A DNA stretch of 64,000 nt from Dysgonomonas gadei ATCC BAA-286 (GTDB lineage Bacteria > Bacteroidota > Bacteroidia > Bacteroidales > Dysgonomonadaceae): the NCBI RefSeq assembly GCF_000213555.1, contig NZ_GL891983.1, forward strand, positions 229,698-293,697, in the 5' to 3' direction. The notes under the pieces are model-generated. The model ran no database searches and was not told the origin of the DNA. It was given only the letters and a program-made list of their open reading frames with translations. A program made the position numbers and the translations under genes. Position 1 is the stretch's first letter, and the number at the start of each line of letters is the position of its first letter. Positions 9,082 through 17,029 of this stretch are shown piece by piece.

Positions 9082-10026
9082 ATGGATATAAAACGATTGG
9101 GAGCTATCGACATTGGCTCCAACTCGGTACGTCTGCTGATTACGGATGTACTCGACTATCACGGCAAAGCAATCTTCAAAAAAGATTCCCTGATACGCAT
9201 ACCTTTAAAGTTAGGAGAAGACACATTCTCTACCGGATTGATCAGTGAACAGAAAAAAGAGAAACTCGCTATACTGATGCAGGCTTTCTATGGCCTGATT
9301 CAGGTAAATGATGTGGAAAAGTGGCGTATCTGCGCTACATCGGCCATCAGGGAAGCTACCAATGCGAATGAAGTACTCGATTATGTATATGCCAAATCGG
9401 GCATAGAAATCGAGATAGTGGACAGTAAAGAAGAAGCCCGCTTTATACTGACCAATAGCATAGACGAACTTCTGGAAGAAAACAGGGCATATATATACAC
9501 TGATGTAGGTGGCGGCAGTACAGAAATGGTTATATTCCATCAGAATAAAGAGATTGCTACAGAGGGATTCAGATTGGGAACCTTACGCAATTTATCTCAG
9601 GAAGAGGAAAGAGCCGAATGGGAAAGGATGAAAGACTGGCTTGCCGAATACTGCAAAGACTTTGTGAAAATATCCCTGATCGGCTCAGGAGGCAATATTA
9701 ATAAGCTGGACTCCCTGCTTCGCCGCTGTGGACGTATAAGACGTGAGGAACTCGTTAGTTTTTCGTGTAAACTGAGAAAGATGAGTTACGAGGAGCGTCT
9801 ACTCAAATATAATATAAACCTCAACCGGGCTGACGTTCTGCTTCCGGCCATCGATATATATCTGCGAATAATGAAACTGGCGCGGGCCCTCGTCATCGAA
9901 ACGCCCATAATCGGTGTGGCCGACGGCATAATCAAAGATTTATACCTGAGAAACTATATGCCGGTCTCAGCTTCCGAAGCAGATAAAGTGGAGCGATCCC
10001 AAATAACAGGAAAACAACCCGCTTAA
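9082..10026 (+). CDS. Ppx/GppA phosphatase (first copy)
   Basis: 314-aa protein of the exopolyphosphatase/pppGpp phosphatase family (ASKHA fold). It shows the phosphate-1 loop GAIDIGSNSVRLLI, the CATSAIREATNA segment, the phosphate-2 loop IYTDVGGGSTEMVIF and the adenosine-type loop LIGSGGNINKL. It lacks the C-terminal HD-like domains of the long E. coli PPX, so it is a core-only form. Whether polyphosphate or (p)ppGpp is the main substrate cannot be told from sequence. It opens the polyphosphate operon; a second, diverged copy closes it. The next gene starts after a 75-bp gap. Confidence 0.9.
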   Translation: MDIKRLGAIDIGSNSVRLLITDVLDYHGKAIFKKDSLIRIPLKLGEDTFSTGLISEQKKEKLAILMQAFYGLIQVNDVEKWRICATSAIREATNANEVLDYVYAKSGIEIEIVDSKEEARFILTNSIDELLEENRAYIYTDVGGGSTEMVIFHQNKEIATEGFRLGTLRNLSQEEERAEWERMKDWLAEYCKDFVKISLIGSGGNINKLDSLLRRCGRIRREELVSFSCKLRKMSYEERLLKYNINLNRADVLLPAIDIYLRIMKLARALVIETPIIGVADGIIKDLYLRNYMPVSASEADKVERSQITGKQPA

Positions 10027-10101
10027 CGGTTTATTCATAAGACCTTAACAGAGCTGTCATAATATATTTATTCTTTTGTTAACGATAAAAAAAGAATAGA
10101 T

Positions 10102-10905
10102 ATGAATCAGAAAAAACATCACAAGACCATCGTTTTATCGGACATACATTTAGGTTCGAAATGGTCGAAAGCAAAAGAAGCAACAAAGTATTTGAAAGAA
10201 AATACATGTGACACGCTCATCCTGTGCGGGGACATCATAGACGGATGGCAGCTCATGCGGGGAAAAAAAGCAAAATGGAAGAAACGCCACAGCAACTTTA
10301 TAAAACTATTACTGGATATTCAACACGATACGAAAATCATCTACCTGAGAGGAAATCACGATGACTTTCTCGATCGTATCCTGCCTCTCCAGTTCCAGAA
10401 TATAAAGATTGTAAAAGATTACATACATACAAGCAATGGCAAGCGTTTCTATGTAATACACGGCGACGTGTTCGATATGGTTACCAGCCGTTACAGCTGG
10501 CTGTCGAAAATCGGTGATGTAGGTTATACACTCCTGATGTGGGTAAATAAATATTATAACAACAGACGTTTGAAGAAAGGTCTGCCTTATTATTCACTTT
10601 CACGTGAGGTAAAGAAAAGAGTAAAAGCATCCGTATCCTATATCAGCGACTACGAGAAGCATATTGTGGAAATAGCGCGGAAGAAGAAATGTGATGGCGT
10701 TATCTGCGGGCACATCCACCACCCTGAAAAAGCTTATTACGACGAAATATTATATCTCAACTCGGGCGACTGGGTGGAATCTTTATCCGCACTGACCGAG
10801 GATTATGAAGGAAATTGGGAAGTAGTGATGTATGCTCAGGAAGAAAAAGTGGTGGAAGTTATGAAAGAGGATAAAGTTCCCGAAAAAGTAAAATTAGCCA
10901 TATGA
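10102..10905 (+). CDS. LpxH-like metallophosphoesterase
   Basis: 267-aa calcineurin-like phosphoesterase with the complete metal motif set: SDIHLGSKW (DxH), CGDIIDGW (GDxxD), RGNHDD (GNHD), VIHGDVFD and CGHIHHPE (GHxH). It is close to the UDP-2,3-diacylglucosamine pyrophosphatase family, but many bacteria have several such paralogues. Its place inside a polyphosphate operon leaves a role in lipid A synthesis open. It overlaps the downstream glycosyltransferase start by 4 bp (ATGA). A basic C-terminal region may favour membrane association. Confidence 0.82.
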   Translation: MNQKKHHKTIVLSDIHLGSKWSKAKEATKYLKENTCDTLILCGDIIDGWQLMRGKKAKWKKRHSNFIKLLLDIQHDTKIIYLRGNHDDFLDRILPLQFQNIKIVKDYIHTSNGKRFYVIHGDVFDMVTSRYSWLSKIGDVGYTLLMWVNKYYNNRRLKKGLPYYSLSREVKKRVKASVSYISDYEKHIVEIARKKKCDGVICGHIHHPEKAYYDEILYLNSGDWVESLSALTEDYEGNWEVVMYAQEEKVVEVMKEDKVPEKVKLAI

Positions 10906-11984
10906 AATACCTATTCATCGTTCAGGGAGACGGCCGCGGGCATATGACACAAGCCATAGCATTATCCGAAATACTGCGTCGCAACGGACACGAAGTAGTT
11001 GAAGTACTGATAGGGAAAAGTAAAATAAGGGAGATACCGGATTTCTTTTATGAAAAAATAGGAGCGAAAGTCCGGGTTTTCGACACACTGTCTTTTAGTT
11101 TCAAAAAAGATAAAAAACATATACACCTGCTAAAAACAATACTATACAACATTACTCCTAAAAGACTCAGAAAGTATAAGAAAAGCATAGAAAAAATACA
11201 CAGGCGCATAAAGAAAAACGAGCCGGATGTTGTTGTCAATTTCTATGAAATACTGACAGGCTTTACTCACTTACGTTTCAGCTTGGATGTCCCTATTATC
11301 AACATAGGTCATCAATACCTGCTAAAACATCCGGGATATGCACATGGTAAAGGAGACGGACAGGGAATGATGTTTCTTCGCCTGCACAGCCTGCTATGCG
11401 GCGTAGGAGCTACTAAAACCCTCGCCCTGTCGTTTTACCCATTGAAAGACTATATTCCCGAACGCATTGCAGTAGTACCTCCATTATTAAGAAAAGAGGT
11501 CTTAAACCTTAAACCTACAAAGGGAGACTACATACTGGGTTATATGCTGAACCACGGTTACGAAAGCGAAGTCAGGGCATGGCATGCCAGGTATCCCGAT
11601 ATTAATCTGCATTTCTTCTGGGACAAAAAAGATTCTGATAAAGAACAACGCATCGACAAAAATTTAACACTTCACACGATTGATGATGAAAAATTCCTTA
11701 ACTTTATGAGCGGATGTCGGGGATATGTTACCACTGCCGGATTTGAGTCGGTATGTGAAGCCCTTTACCTCGATAAACCTATAATGATGATACCGGCGCA
11801 TATAGAACAAGAAGTAAATGCTGCTGATACCGCATCTTTCGGAGGAGGAGTTATCGGGAACAATTTTAATATAAGTGTGTTATTGAATTATATGGAAACG
11901 AGAGAAAAATCGGGCGATAAATTCCGTAAATGGGTAGATTCGGCTGAAGAAACCTTTCTCAGACACCTTACAACACTTGTGTAA
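10902..11984 (+). CDS. GT-B glycosyltransferase, MurG/GT28-like
   Basis: 360 aa. The N-terminus MKYLFIVQGDGRGHMTQAIA with a glycine/histidine loop and the C-terminal YVTTAGFESVCEALYLDKP followed by IMMIPAHIEQEVNA give the GT-B, UDP-sugar binding pattern seen in MurG-like and diacylglycerol glycosyltransferase families. A strongly basic stretch around residues 65-110 suggests contact with membrane phospholipid. Donor and acceptor are not determinable. Start overlaps the phosphoesterase by 4 bp and the stop overlaps ppk1 by 1 bp, so all are co-translated. Confidence 0.75.
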   Translation: MKYLFIVQGDGRGHMTQAIALSEILRRNGHEVVEVLIGKSKIREIPDFFYEKIGAKVRVFDTLSFSFKKDKKHIHLLKTILYNITPKRLRKYKKSIEKIHRRIKKNEPDVVVNFYEILTGFTHLRFSLDVPIINIGHQYLLKHPGYAHGKGDGQGMMFLRLHSLLCGVGATKTLALSFYPLKDYIPERIAVVPPLLRKEVLNLKPTKGDYILGYMLNHGYESEVRAWHARYPDINLHFFWDKKDSDKEQRIDKNLTLHTIDDEKFLNFMSGCRGYVTTAGFESVCEALYLDKPIMMIPAHIEQEVNAADTASFGGGVIGNNFNISVLLNYMETREKSGDKFRKWVDSAEETFLRHLTTLV

Positions 11985-14029
11985 TGATAAATAACAGAGA
12001 TTTAAGCTGGCTCACGTTTAATGAACGTGTATTACAGGAGGCTCAGGATAAGAGCGTACCTTTGATGCAACGGCTCCGCTTTCTGGGGATATTTTCGAAC
12101 AATCAGGATGAATTTATCAAAGTGCGGGTAGCCAATATTGTACGGCTGAGCCAGATAAAAGGAAAAAAAACGCCCCGATTTTCGGGAGGATACACAGGCA
12201 GGGAACTACTGCCCCTTGTTAATGCCGGAGTATATGCCGGGCAAAAAAAGTTTGTGCATACCTATACCGAGGTTCTCGACGAAATGGAGCAACAGGGAAT
12301 ATATGTTATCAATGAAAAGCAATTGAGCAGGAAGCAAAAACAATTCTGCCGCGACTACTTTTCATCTGTTGTCAGCCAGCGACTGGTTCCTCTCATTTTA
12401 AAGAAAACAACTCAGATACCATTTTTGCAGGATAACAATATCTATCATGCCGTAAAGATGACCTCAGGTAAGAATTGTAAAAATCCACGGTATGCAATCA
12501 TTCAGATACCCGTAAGCAGTTCATGTCCCCGGTTCATCGTACTTCCTTCCGTAAAAGACAGGAATGATATCATTTTTCTGGATGATATTATCCGGCTGTG
12601 CCTCGATGAGATATTCTTCATGTTCAATTACAAATATATATCGGCCTATACCTTCAAACTGATGCGTGACGCGCAGCTGACTCTGGACGACGACATATCG
12701 AAAAGCCTGATAGAAAAGATGGAAGACGGACTGCAAAACCGTCTGCACGGGCAACCGGTACGCCTGATCTACGATAAGGAAATGCCGGATGACCTATTAG
12801 ATATAATCGCCACAAAGCTACGGCTGAAAGGCAATGAGGGACTGGATGCAGGTGGCAGATACCATCTGATGCGCGACCTGATGAAATTTCCGAAAGTCCG
12901 CCCCGATCTGGAGAGTAAAAGCCCTGAGCCCTTACAGCATCCCGATATAAAAGCATTTTCGAGTATACTGAAAGTTATAAGCAGAAAAGATATCTTGCTT
13001 AATTATCCTTATCATACGTTCAACCATTTTATCGATTTTCTCCGTGAAGCGGCTATCGACCCCAAGGTAGAAAGCATATATATAACGCTTTATCGTGTGG
13101 CAGAACGTTCGAAAGTAATAAACGCGCTGATAAATGCGGCAAAGAACGGAAAGAAAGTCGTCGTACTGCTCGAACTCCTTGCACGCTTCGATGAAGAGCA
13201 GAATGTAGAATACTCCGAGTTGCTGCAAAAGGAAGGGATAAAGGTCATACATGGCGCAAATGGACTGAAAGTACACAGCAAACTGGTACTGGTTCAGCGT
13301 AAAGACAGAGGATATGCCTATATAGGAACAGGTAATTTTAATGAATCTACCGCACAGATATATGGAGATTTCGGCTTATTCACATCCAATTCGCAAATAG
13401 TAGCTGATGCTGCGGCTGTTTTTGATTTTTTACTCAACACCCATAAACACTTCTCTTTTAAGCAACTGATGATTTCTCCTTATTACATGAGGGAACAATT
13501 TGAAACATTAATAAAGCAGGAAATAAAGAACGCCCAGAGTGGTAAAAAAGCATATATATATGCTAAATTCAATAGCCTTACCGATGAGGATATGATTAGC
13601 CTGTTATATAAAGCCAGTCAGGCCGGAGTAGAAATACGTCTGATAGTAAGAGGAGCCTGTTGCCTGCAACCTCAGGTAAAGGACCAGAGCGAAAATATCA
13701 GGGTTATAAGTATTGTAGATAAATATCTGGAGCATGCGCGACTTGCTATTTTCCACAATAATGGTGATGAAAATATATATATAATGAGTGCCGACTGGAT
13801 GACCCGCAATCTTGACCGCAGGGTAGAGGTAGGCACCCCTATCCTTGATAAAAAAATAAAAGAAACTCTAAAAGAATTCTTCAATATACAGTGGTCGGAT
13901 AACGAAAAAGCACGGGATCTTACCATATTTGGCAGTAACGAATATGTAGAGAAAGGAGACAATCAACCCTGCCGTTCTCAAATGGCCCTGTATGATTTTT
14001 ATAAAAACCTCAATAAAGAAACCAAATGA
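11984..14029 (+). CDS. ppk1: Polyphosphate kinase PPK1
   Basis: 681-aa enzyme polymerising the ATP gamma-phosphate into polyphosphate. It has the N-terminal NRDLSWLTFNERVLQEA, head domain FLGIFSNNQDEFIKVRVA and the two phospholipase D-like catalytic domains. His431 in GLKVHSKLVLVQRK corresponds to the phosphorylated histidine and His584 in DKYLEHARLAIFHN to the second active-site histidine. GTGNFNESTAQIYGDFGLFT and MSADWMTRNLDRRVEV complete the signature. It is coupled by TAATG to the glycosyltransferase and by ATGA to the second Ppx gene. Confidence 0.96.
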   Translation: MINNRDLSWLTFNERVLQEAQDKSVPLMQRLRFLGIFSNNQDEFIKVRVANIVRLSQIKGKKTPRFSGGYTGRELLPLVNAGVYAGQKKFVHTYTEVLDEMEQQGIYVINEKQLSRKQKQFCRDYFSSVVSQRLVPLILKKTTQIPFLQDNNIYHAVKMTSGKNCKNPRYAIIQIPVSSSCPRFIVLPSVKDRNDIIFLDDIIRLCLDEIFFMFNYKYISAYTFKLMRDAQLTLDDDISKSLIEKMEDGLQNRLHGQPVRLIYDKEMPDDLLDIIATKLRLKGNEGLDAGGRYHLMRDLMKFPKVRPDLESKSPEPLQHPDIKAFSSILKVISRKDILLNYPYHTFNHFIDFLREAAIDPKVESIYITLYRVAERSKVINALINAAKNGKKVVVLLELLARFDEEQNVEYSELLQKEGIKVIHGANGLKVHSKLVLVQRKDRGYAYIGTGNFNESTAQIYGDFGLFTSNSQIVADAAAVFDFLLNTHKHFSFKQLMISPYYMREQFETLIKQEIKNAQSGKKAYIYAKFNSLTDEDMISLLYKASQAGVEIRLIVRGACCLQPQVKDQSENIRVISIVDKYLEHARLAIFHNNGDENIYIMSADWMTRNLDRRVEVGTPILDKKIKETLKEFFNIQWSDNEKARDLTIFGSNEYVEKGDNQPCRSQMALYDFYKNLNKETK

Positions 14030-14922
14030 ACACCGATATATTCGCAGGTATAGATATAGGCTCCAATGCTATCCGCTTATTGATAAACAATATAGAAACT
14101 TCCGGCGCAGGTGCCGACTTTAAGAAAGTAGCCTTCTTGCGTGTCCCTATCCGACTTGGGGAAGATGTATTCACTAAAAATGAGATAAGCGCAGATAAGA
14201 AACAACGCCTGATCGACGCCATGCAAGGCTTTTCCCATATAATGAAAGCCTATGGGGTTACGGATTACAGAGCGTGTGCGACCAGCGCTATGCGTGATGC
14301 CAAGAACGGAAAAGATATAACAAATACAATCCTCGAAAAAAGCGGTATCGATATTGAAATCATTAGCGGACAGGAGGAAGCAGATATAATATATGAAGCC
14401 GGAGGCCTTAATAACCTGATGGATAAAAACCGTAGTTATCTGTATGTTGATGTAGGGGGTGGCAGTACGGAAGTAGTGGTATTCAGCAACCAGCAAAAAA
14501 TAACTTCGAATTCTTTCCAGTTGGGAACTGTACGTATGCTCGTAGATGCGGTAAAAGAAGACGAGGAGCAACGATTCAAATCGTGGTTGAAAGAAATATA
14601 TAAGAAATATGCTCCTCTCAGCATAATTGCTTCCGGCGGAAATATCAATAAGGTGCATAAGATGCTTGGCAAAAGGGAAAAAGAATATCTTACTTATCCC
14701 GAGTTAAAAGTATTGTACGACACCTTGAAGGATATGAGCTATGAAGAAAGGATTCAGAATTTCAAATTGAATACTTACCGTGCCGATGTTATTATCCCTG
14801 CACTTAAGATATTCATTATAGTAAGCAAAGCTTGTAAAATAGGTGAGATATATGTGCCTAAAGTGGGGCTGGTAGATGGTATTATACATCATATTTATGG
14901 GGAAAAACACAAAGCTAAATAG
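14026..14922 (+). CDS. Ppx/GppA phosphatase (second copy)
   Basis: 298-aa paralogue of the gene at 9082, with FAGIDIGSNAIRLLI, CATSAMRDAKNG, LYVDVGGGSTEVVVF and IIASGGNINKVHKM. Like the first copy it is a core-only protein lacking HD domains. The two are clearly homologous throughout but differ at many positions, so this is an old duplication. Start overlaps ppk1 by 4 bp, tying synthesis and degradation of polyphosphate together. It is the last gene before the structured non-coding element. Confidence 0.9.
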   Translation: MNTDIFAGIDIGSNAIRLLINNIETSGAGADFKKVAFLRVPIRLGEDVFTKNEISADKKQRLIDAMQGFSHIMKAYGVTDYRACATSAMRDAKNGKDITNTILEKSGIDIEIISGQEEADIIYEAGGLNNLMDKNRSYLYVDVGGGSTEVVVFSNQQKITSNSFQLGTVRMLVDAVKEDEEQRFKSWLKEIYKKYAPLSIIASGGNINKVHKMLGKREKEYLTYPELKVLYDTLKDMSYEERIQNFKLNTYRADVIIPALKIFIIVSKACKIGEIYVPKVGLVDGIIHHIYGEKHKAK

Positions 14923-15008
14923 ATATTTTTTTAAAGATAAACGACAGTAAGAATTTTTACAGTTGATTAGTAATGTTGGATTTTATCTAATGCGCCGTCC
15001 GGCTTGTT

Positions 15009-15428
15009 TTTCATTTTGCCTTGATGCAAAACGAAACAAAAAATCAAGGCTGCATCCCTCCGGCGACCCAACACCGCAGCTCCGGTGGGGCAAAACAATA
15101 CGGAATCATTTTTAGTTGGATTATCAGCCGTGTACAGCAGCTACCGTATTTTGCCCTACACCTCCGCTTTACGGATTGGGTATCCCGCCTGCGGAATGAG
15201 GCCGTTATCGCGATGTGGCGACAGGACAGAGATTTTTCAGGCTTTAGCCCCGCGTGCGTCAGCCCTTGCGCATTAGTGACGCAGGCGGGGTACCCAATCC
15301 GTTGCAGGCGACGTAGAATCAAACGGGGCGATAGCCCGTGTGTTTGATTCAGACGGCAAAACGGTTTTGGGTCGCCGAGGAGCGGAGCGCTAGCCTTTTG
15401 GTTCGTTTTGGGCAATGCCAAAATGAAC
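15009..15428 (+). ncRNA. Large structured non-coding element, copy A
   Basis: Gene-free region 14923-15583 holds a GC-rich block with nested stems that recur in copy B (29799-30203). H1: 15009-15019 with 15026-15036, 10 of 11 pairs. P0, long-range: 15062-15075 with 15363-15376, 13 of 14 pairs. P1: 15088-15103 with 15144-15156, 13 pairs plus a 3-nt bulge. A 23-bp stem joins 15171-15193 with about 15279-15301. P2: 15316-15324 with 15342-15350, 9 of 9 pairs around a GGGC-GATA-GCCC hairpin. H3: 15401-15411 with 15418-15428, 11 pairs including one G-U, loop GCAATG. The stems are kept in copy B with different bases. Strand is uncertain; open frames here are by-products. No known RNA family was recognised. 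Confidence 0.6.
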
Positions 15429-15523
15429 ATTTAAGCGCAACGAAGTGCAGCTGAAAAGAATTGAACTATTTCACACATATTCCGTACTACAATTACCAAT
15501 TCAATCATCGAGTCGCATTACGA

Positions 15524-15561
15524 ATAAAAAAGCCGCAACAGAAATTCCGTTTGCGGCTTTC
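15524..15561 (-). terminator. Terminator of the small HTH/lipoprotein operon
   Basis: AAAGCCGCAA (15529-15538) and TTGCGGCTTT (15551-15560) form a perfect 10-bp stem. On the reverse strand it is followed by a run of T, so it ends the operon read from 16160 down to 15584. Confidence 0.85.
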
Positions 15562-15583
15562 ACTCAAATAAATTAATAGTGTT

Positions 15584-15964
15584 TCAGGTATCTCTGGTTA
15601 TAGTAGAAATGGATACAATATTTTCTCCGGAATTAGTAATCACTTCTTTCCCGTTGTCTATTTGTCCGGTTAATGGATGAAAGAATACGCCTGTTTGCAG
15701 ACCATCCTCTATATCATGCTGGCATATCATCAACAATGAAGCGACCTCTCCCTGTGGCAAAAAGACTTCTTTCGACCAGTTATCATCTATATACAATGTA
15801 ACATAACCTGTAGAATCTTTATAAGAGACAAAGACATTGCATGACTGTTTTGAATCGATAAGCACCTTGTACTTAACAGAGATTCTCGTTTTCTTGTCTG
15901 TTGAACATGAATACGCCCCCCAAAGAAACAACGGTAGCAGCATTATATAAGATATTGCTTTCAT
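15584..15964 (-). CDS. Small putative lipoprotein
   Basis: 126 aa with an N-terminal hydrophobic stretch ending in GAYSC (Cys20), consistent with the relaxed lipoprotein box of Bacteroidetes. The mature part is rich in short beta-strand-like stretches (SCNVFVSYKDSTGYVTLYID, SKEVFLPQGEVASLLMI) and has no recognised domain. It lies 7 bp downstream of the 62-aa HTH gene and is followed by an intrinsic terminator, so the two form an operon that the divergent S24 repressor may control. Function unknown. Confidence 0.6.
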   Translation of the reverse strand: MKAISYIMLLPLFLWGAYSCSTDKKTRISVKYKVLIDSKQSCNVFVSYKDSTGYVTLYIDDNWSKEVFLPQGEVASLLMICQHDIEDGLQTGVFFHPLTGQIDNGKEVITNSGENIVSISTITRDT

Positions 15965-15971
15965 GCTTTGC

Positions 15972-16160
15972 TTATTTATTTTCGCCCCATTTTACAATAG
16001 CGACCTGTTTTATCCGCTCATATGTATCTCCTTTTCTGGTCTTTAATGCATTTGTTACGGTATTTACATGAATACCTAAGGCAACAGAGACTTCCTTTTT
16101 CCATCCATGAGGTAAAAAATCCGGTAATTCTGCTTTTTGTATTATAGTCGTTTTTGCCAT
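15972..16160 (-). CDS. 62-aa putative DNA-binding protein
   Basis: Very short protein whose centre, VALGIHVNTVTNALKTRKGD (about residues 27-46), reads like a helix-turn-helix of the Cro/XRE or HTH-17 type: a helix, a tight turn, then a recognition helix with N-T-V-T-N-A-L. The C-terminus YERIKQVAIVKWGENK is basic. No family is recognised with certainty. It is preceded by a complete reverse-strand promoter (TTTG-N20-TATATTTG) and an 18-bp palindrome in the shared intergene, and precedes the lipoprotein gene by 7 bp. Confidence 0.6.
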   Translation of the reverse strand: MAKTTIIQKAELPDFLPHGWKKEVSVALGIHVNTVTNALKTRKGDTYERIKQVAIVKWGENK

Positions 16161-16194
16161 ATGTTTTATTTTAAAAAATTCATATCTTTATGGC

Positions 16195-16212
16195 TTTGTG
16201 AATATTCACAAA
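16195..16212. promoter_or_regulatory. Perfect 18-bp palindrome, candidate operator
   Basis: TTTGTGAATATTCACAAA is a perfect palindrome directly downstream of the reverse-strand -7 element (16215-16222), covering the expected transcription start of the HTH/lipoprotein operon. That is a classic repressor position. The divergent S24 repressor is the obvious candidate ligand. Confidence 0.65.
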
Positions 16213-16214
16213 TG

Positions 16215-16246
16215 CAAATATACTCATTTAAGTATTCAAATACAAA
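16215..16246 (-). promoter_or_regulatory. Promoter of the HTH/lipoprotein operon
   Basis: On the reverse strand TTTG (16243-16246), a 20-bp spacer and TATATTTG (16215-16222) match the Bacteroidetes sigma-ABfr consensus in both boxes and spacing. Confidence 0.65.
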
Positions 16247-16261
16247 TAAAAATTAACTAAA

Positions 16262-16277
16262 ATTCTCACATGAGAAT
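16262..16277. promoter_or_regulatory. Second palindrome, upstream of the S24 repressor
   Basis: ATTCTCA and TGAGAAT are perfect inverted 7-mers separated by CA, ending 11 bp before the repressor start codon. This position suits autoregulation at or just after the transcription start. The half-site differs from the 18-bp palindrome, so two proteins or two affinities may be involved. Confidence 0.5.
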
Positions 16278-16288
16278 ATAATTATTTC

Positions 16289-17002
16289 ATGTCTATTAAT
16301 CAAAGAGTTCAGGAAATAATAGATAAACTGTTTTCAGGCAACAAAAGAGCCTTCTCTATTGCTGTCGGAATTGCTGCGACTGTCACAGAAAATATTGTGG
16401 GTACAAGAGGCACCAATCCTTCTTTTGAAGTGACCAGTAAAATAGCATCCGCAATTGAGAATCTCAATACAGAATGGTTGCTGACAGGAAAAGGTTCGAT
16501 GTTTAAAACAGAAACATTAAACGAGAATGCTGTTACGGCTACAGTTTCTGAGGATGAACCTTATTACGGACAGAAATCATATCATACAGAAAAACCTTTC
16601 ATCGAATCAGTCTCTCTTGTCAAAGAGAGTTTTAGCCGGACCATCAGTAGCGGCAACTGCAAGGCTATAATAATTCCATTTATAGATGATTACGACTTTT
16701 CATTACGAAACCATGGTGACAGCATGGTGAATAGGTCTGATTTGAAGAAAAGCATACATGATCAGGATATAGTGACCTGCAGATTTTGGGAAAACAACTC
16801 ACATATACGCTGGGGTGAAGTATATGCTCTGGCTACAAAGCAAGGATATATCATAAAGAAAGTAGTGCCATCTGATACGAAAGGAAAAATAACCTGCATA
16901 TCTTTTAACGAAGAGAAAGGATATACTGCATATGACTTATCCCTTTCCGAAATCTCTGACTGGGCTATTGTTGTGGGTGTGGTATCCGTCAATGTATGGT
17001 AG
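16289..17002 (+). CDS. LexA/CI-like S24 transcriptional repressor
   Basis: 237 aa. The N-terminal 70 residues form an XRE-type helix-turn-helix (KRAFSIAVGIAATVTENIVG) and end in the WLLTGKGSMF motif typical of phage-like CI proteins. The C-terminal half is an S24 peptidase domain: catalytic Ser145 in NHGDSMVNR and Lys190 in GYIIKKVV. Such repressors usually self-cleave under RecA or other stress. It is divergent from a 62-aa HTH/lipoprotein operon with palindromes between them. No phage structural or integration genes are nearby, so it acts as a stand-alone stress or lysogeny-derived switch. Confidence 0.82.
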   Translation: MSINQRVQEIIDKLFSGNKRAFSIAVGIAATVTENIVGTRGTNPSFEVTSKIASAIENLNTEWLLTGKGSMFKTETLNENAVTATVSEDEPYYGQKSYHTEKPFIESVSLVKESFSRTISSGNCKAIIIPFIDDYDFSLRNHGDSMVNRSDLKKSIHDQDIVTCRFWENNSHIRWGEVYALATKQGYIIKKVVPSDTKGKITCISFNEEKGYTAYDLSLSEISDWAIVVGVVSVNVW

Positions 17003-17029
17003 AAGTCATAATATTCACAGATACAGACA

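Noticed and set aside
15021..15347. 108-aa forward open frame over element A
   Set aside because: Low-quality sequence with no family match, lying wholly inside the structured non-coding element.
15044..15430. 128-aa reverse-strand open frame over structured element A, with a relative at 30035-30289
   Set aside because: The two frames share words only because the DNA is homologous; changes between copies preserve base pairing rather than codons, and neither has a supported start or upstream signal.
16289..17002. S24 repressor as a sign of a prophage
   Set aside because: No integrase, structural or lysis genes lie nearby, and the terminase-like orphan is 44 kb away.
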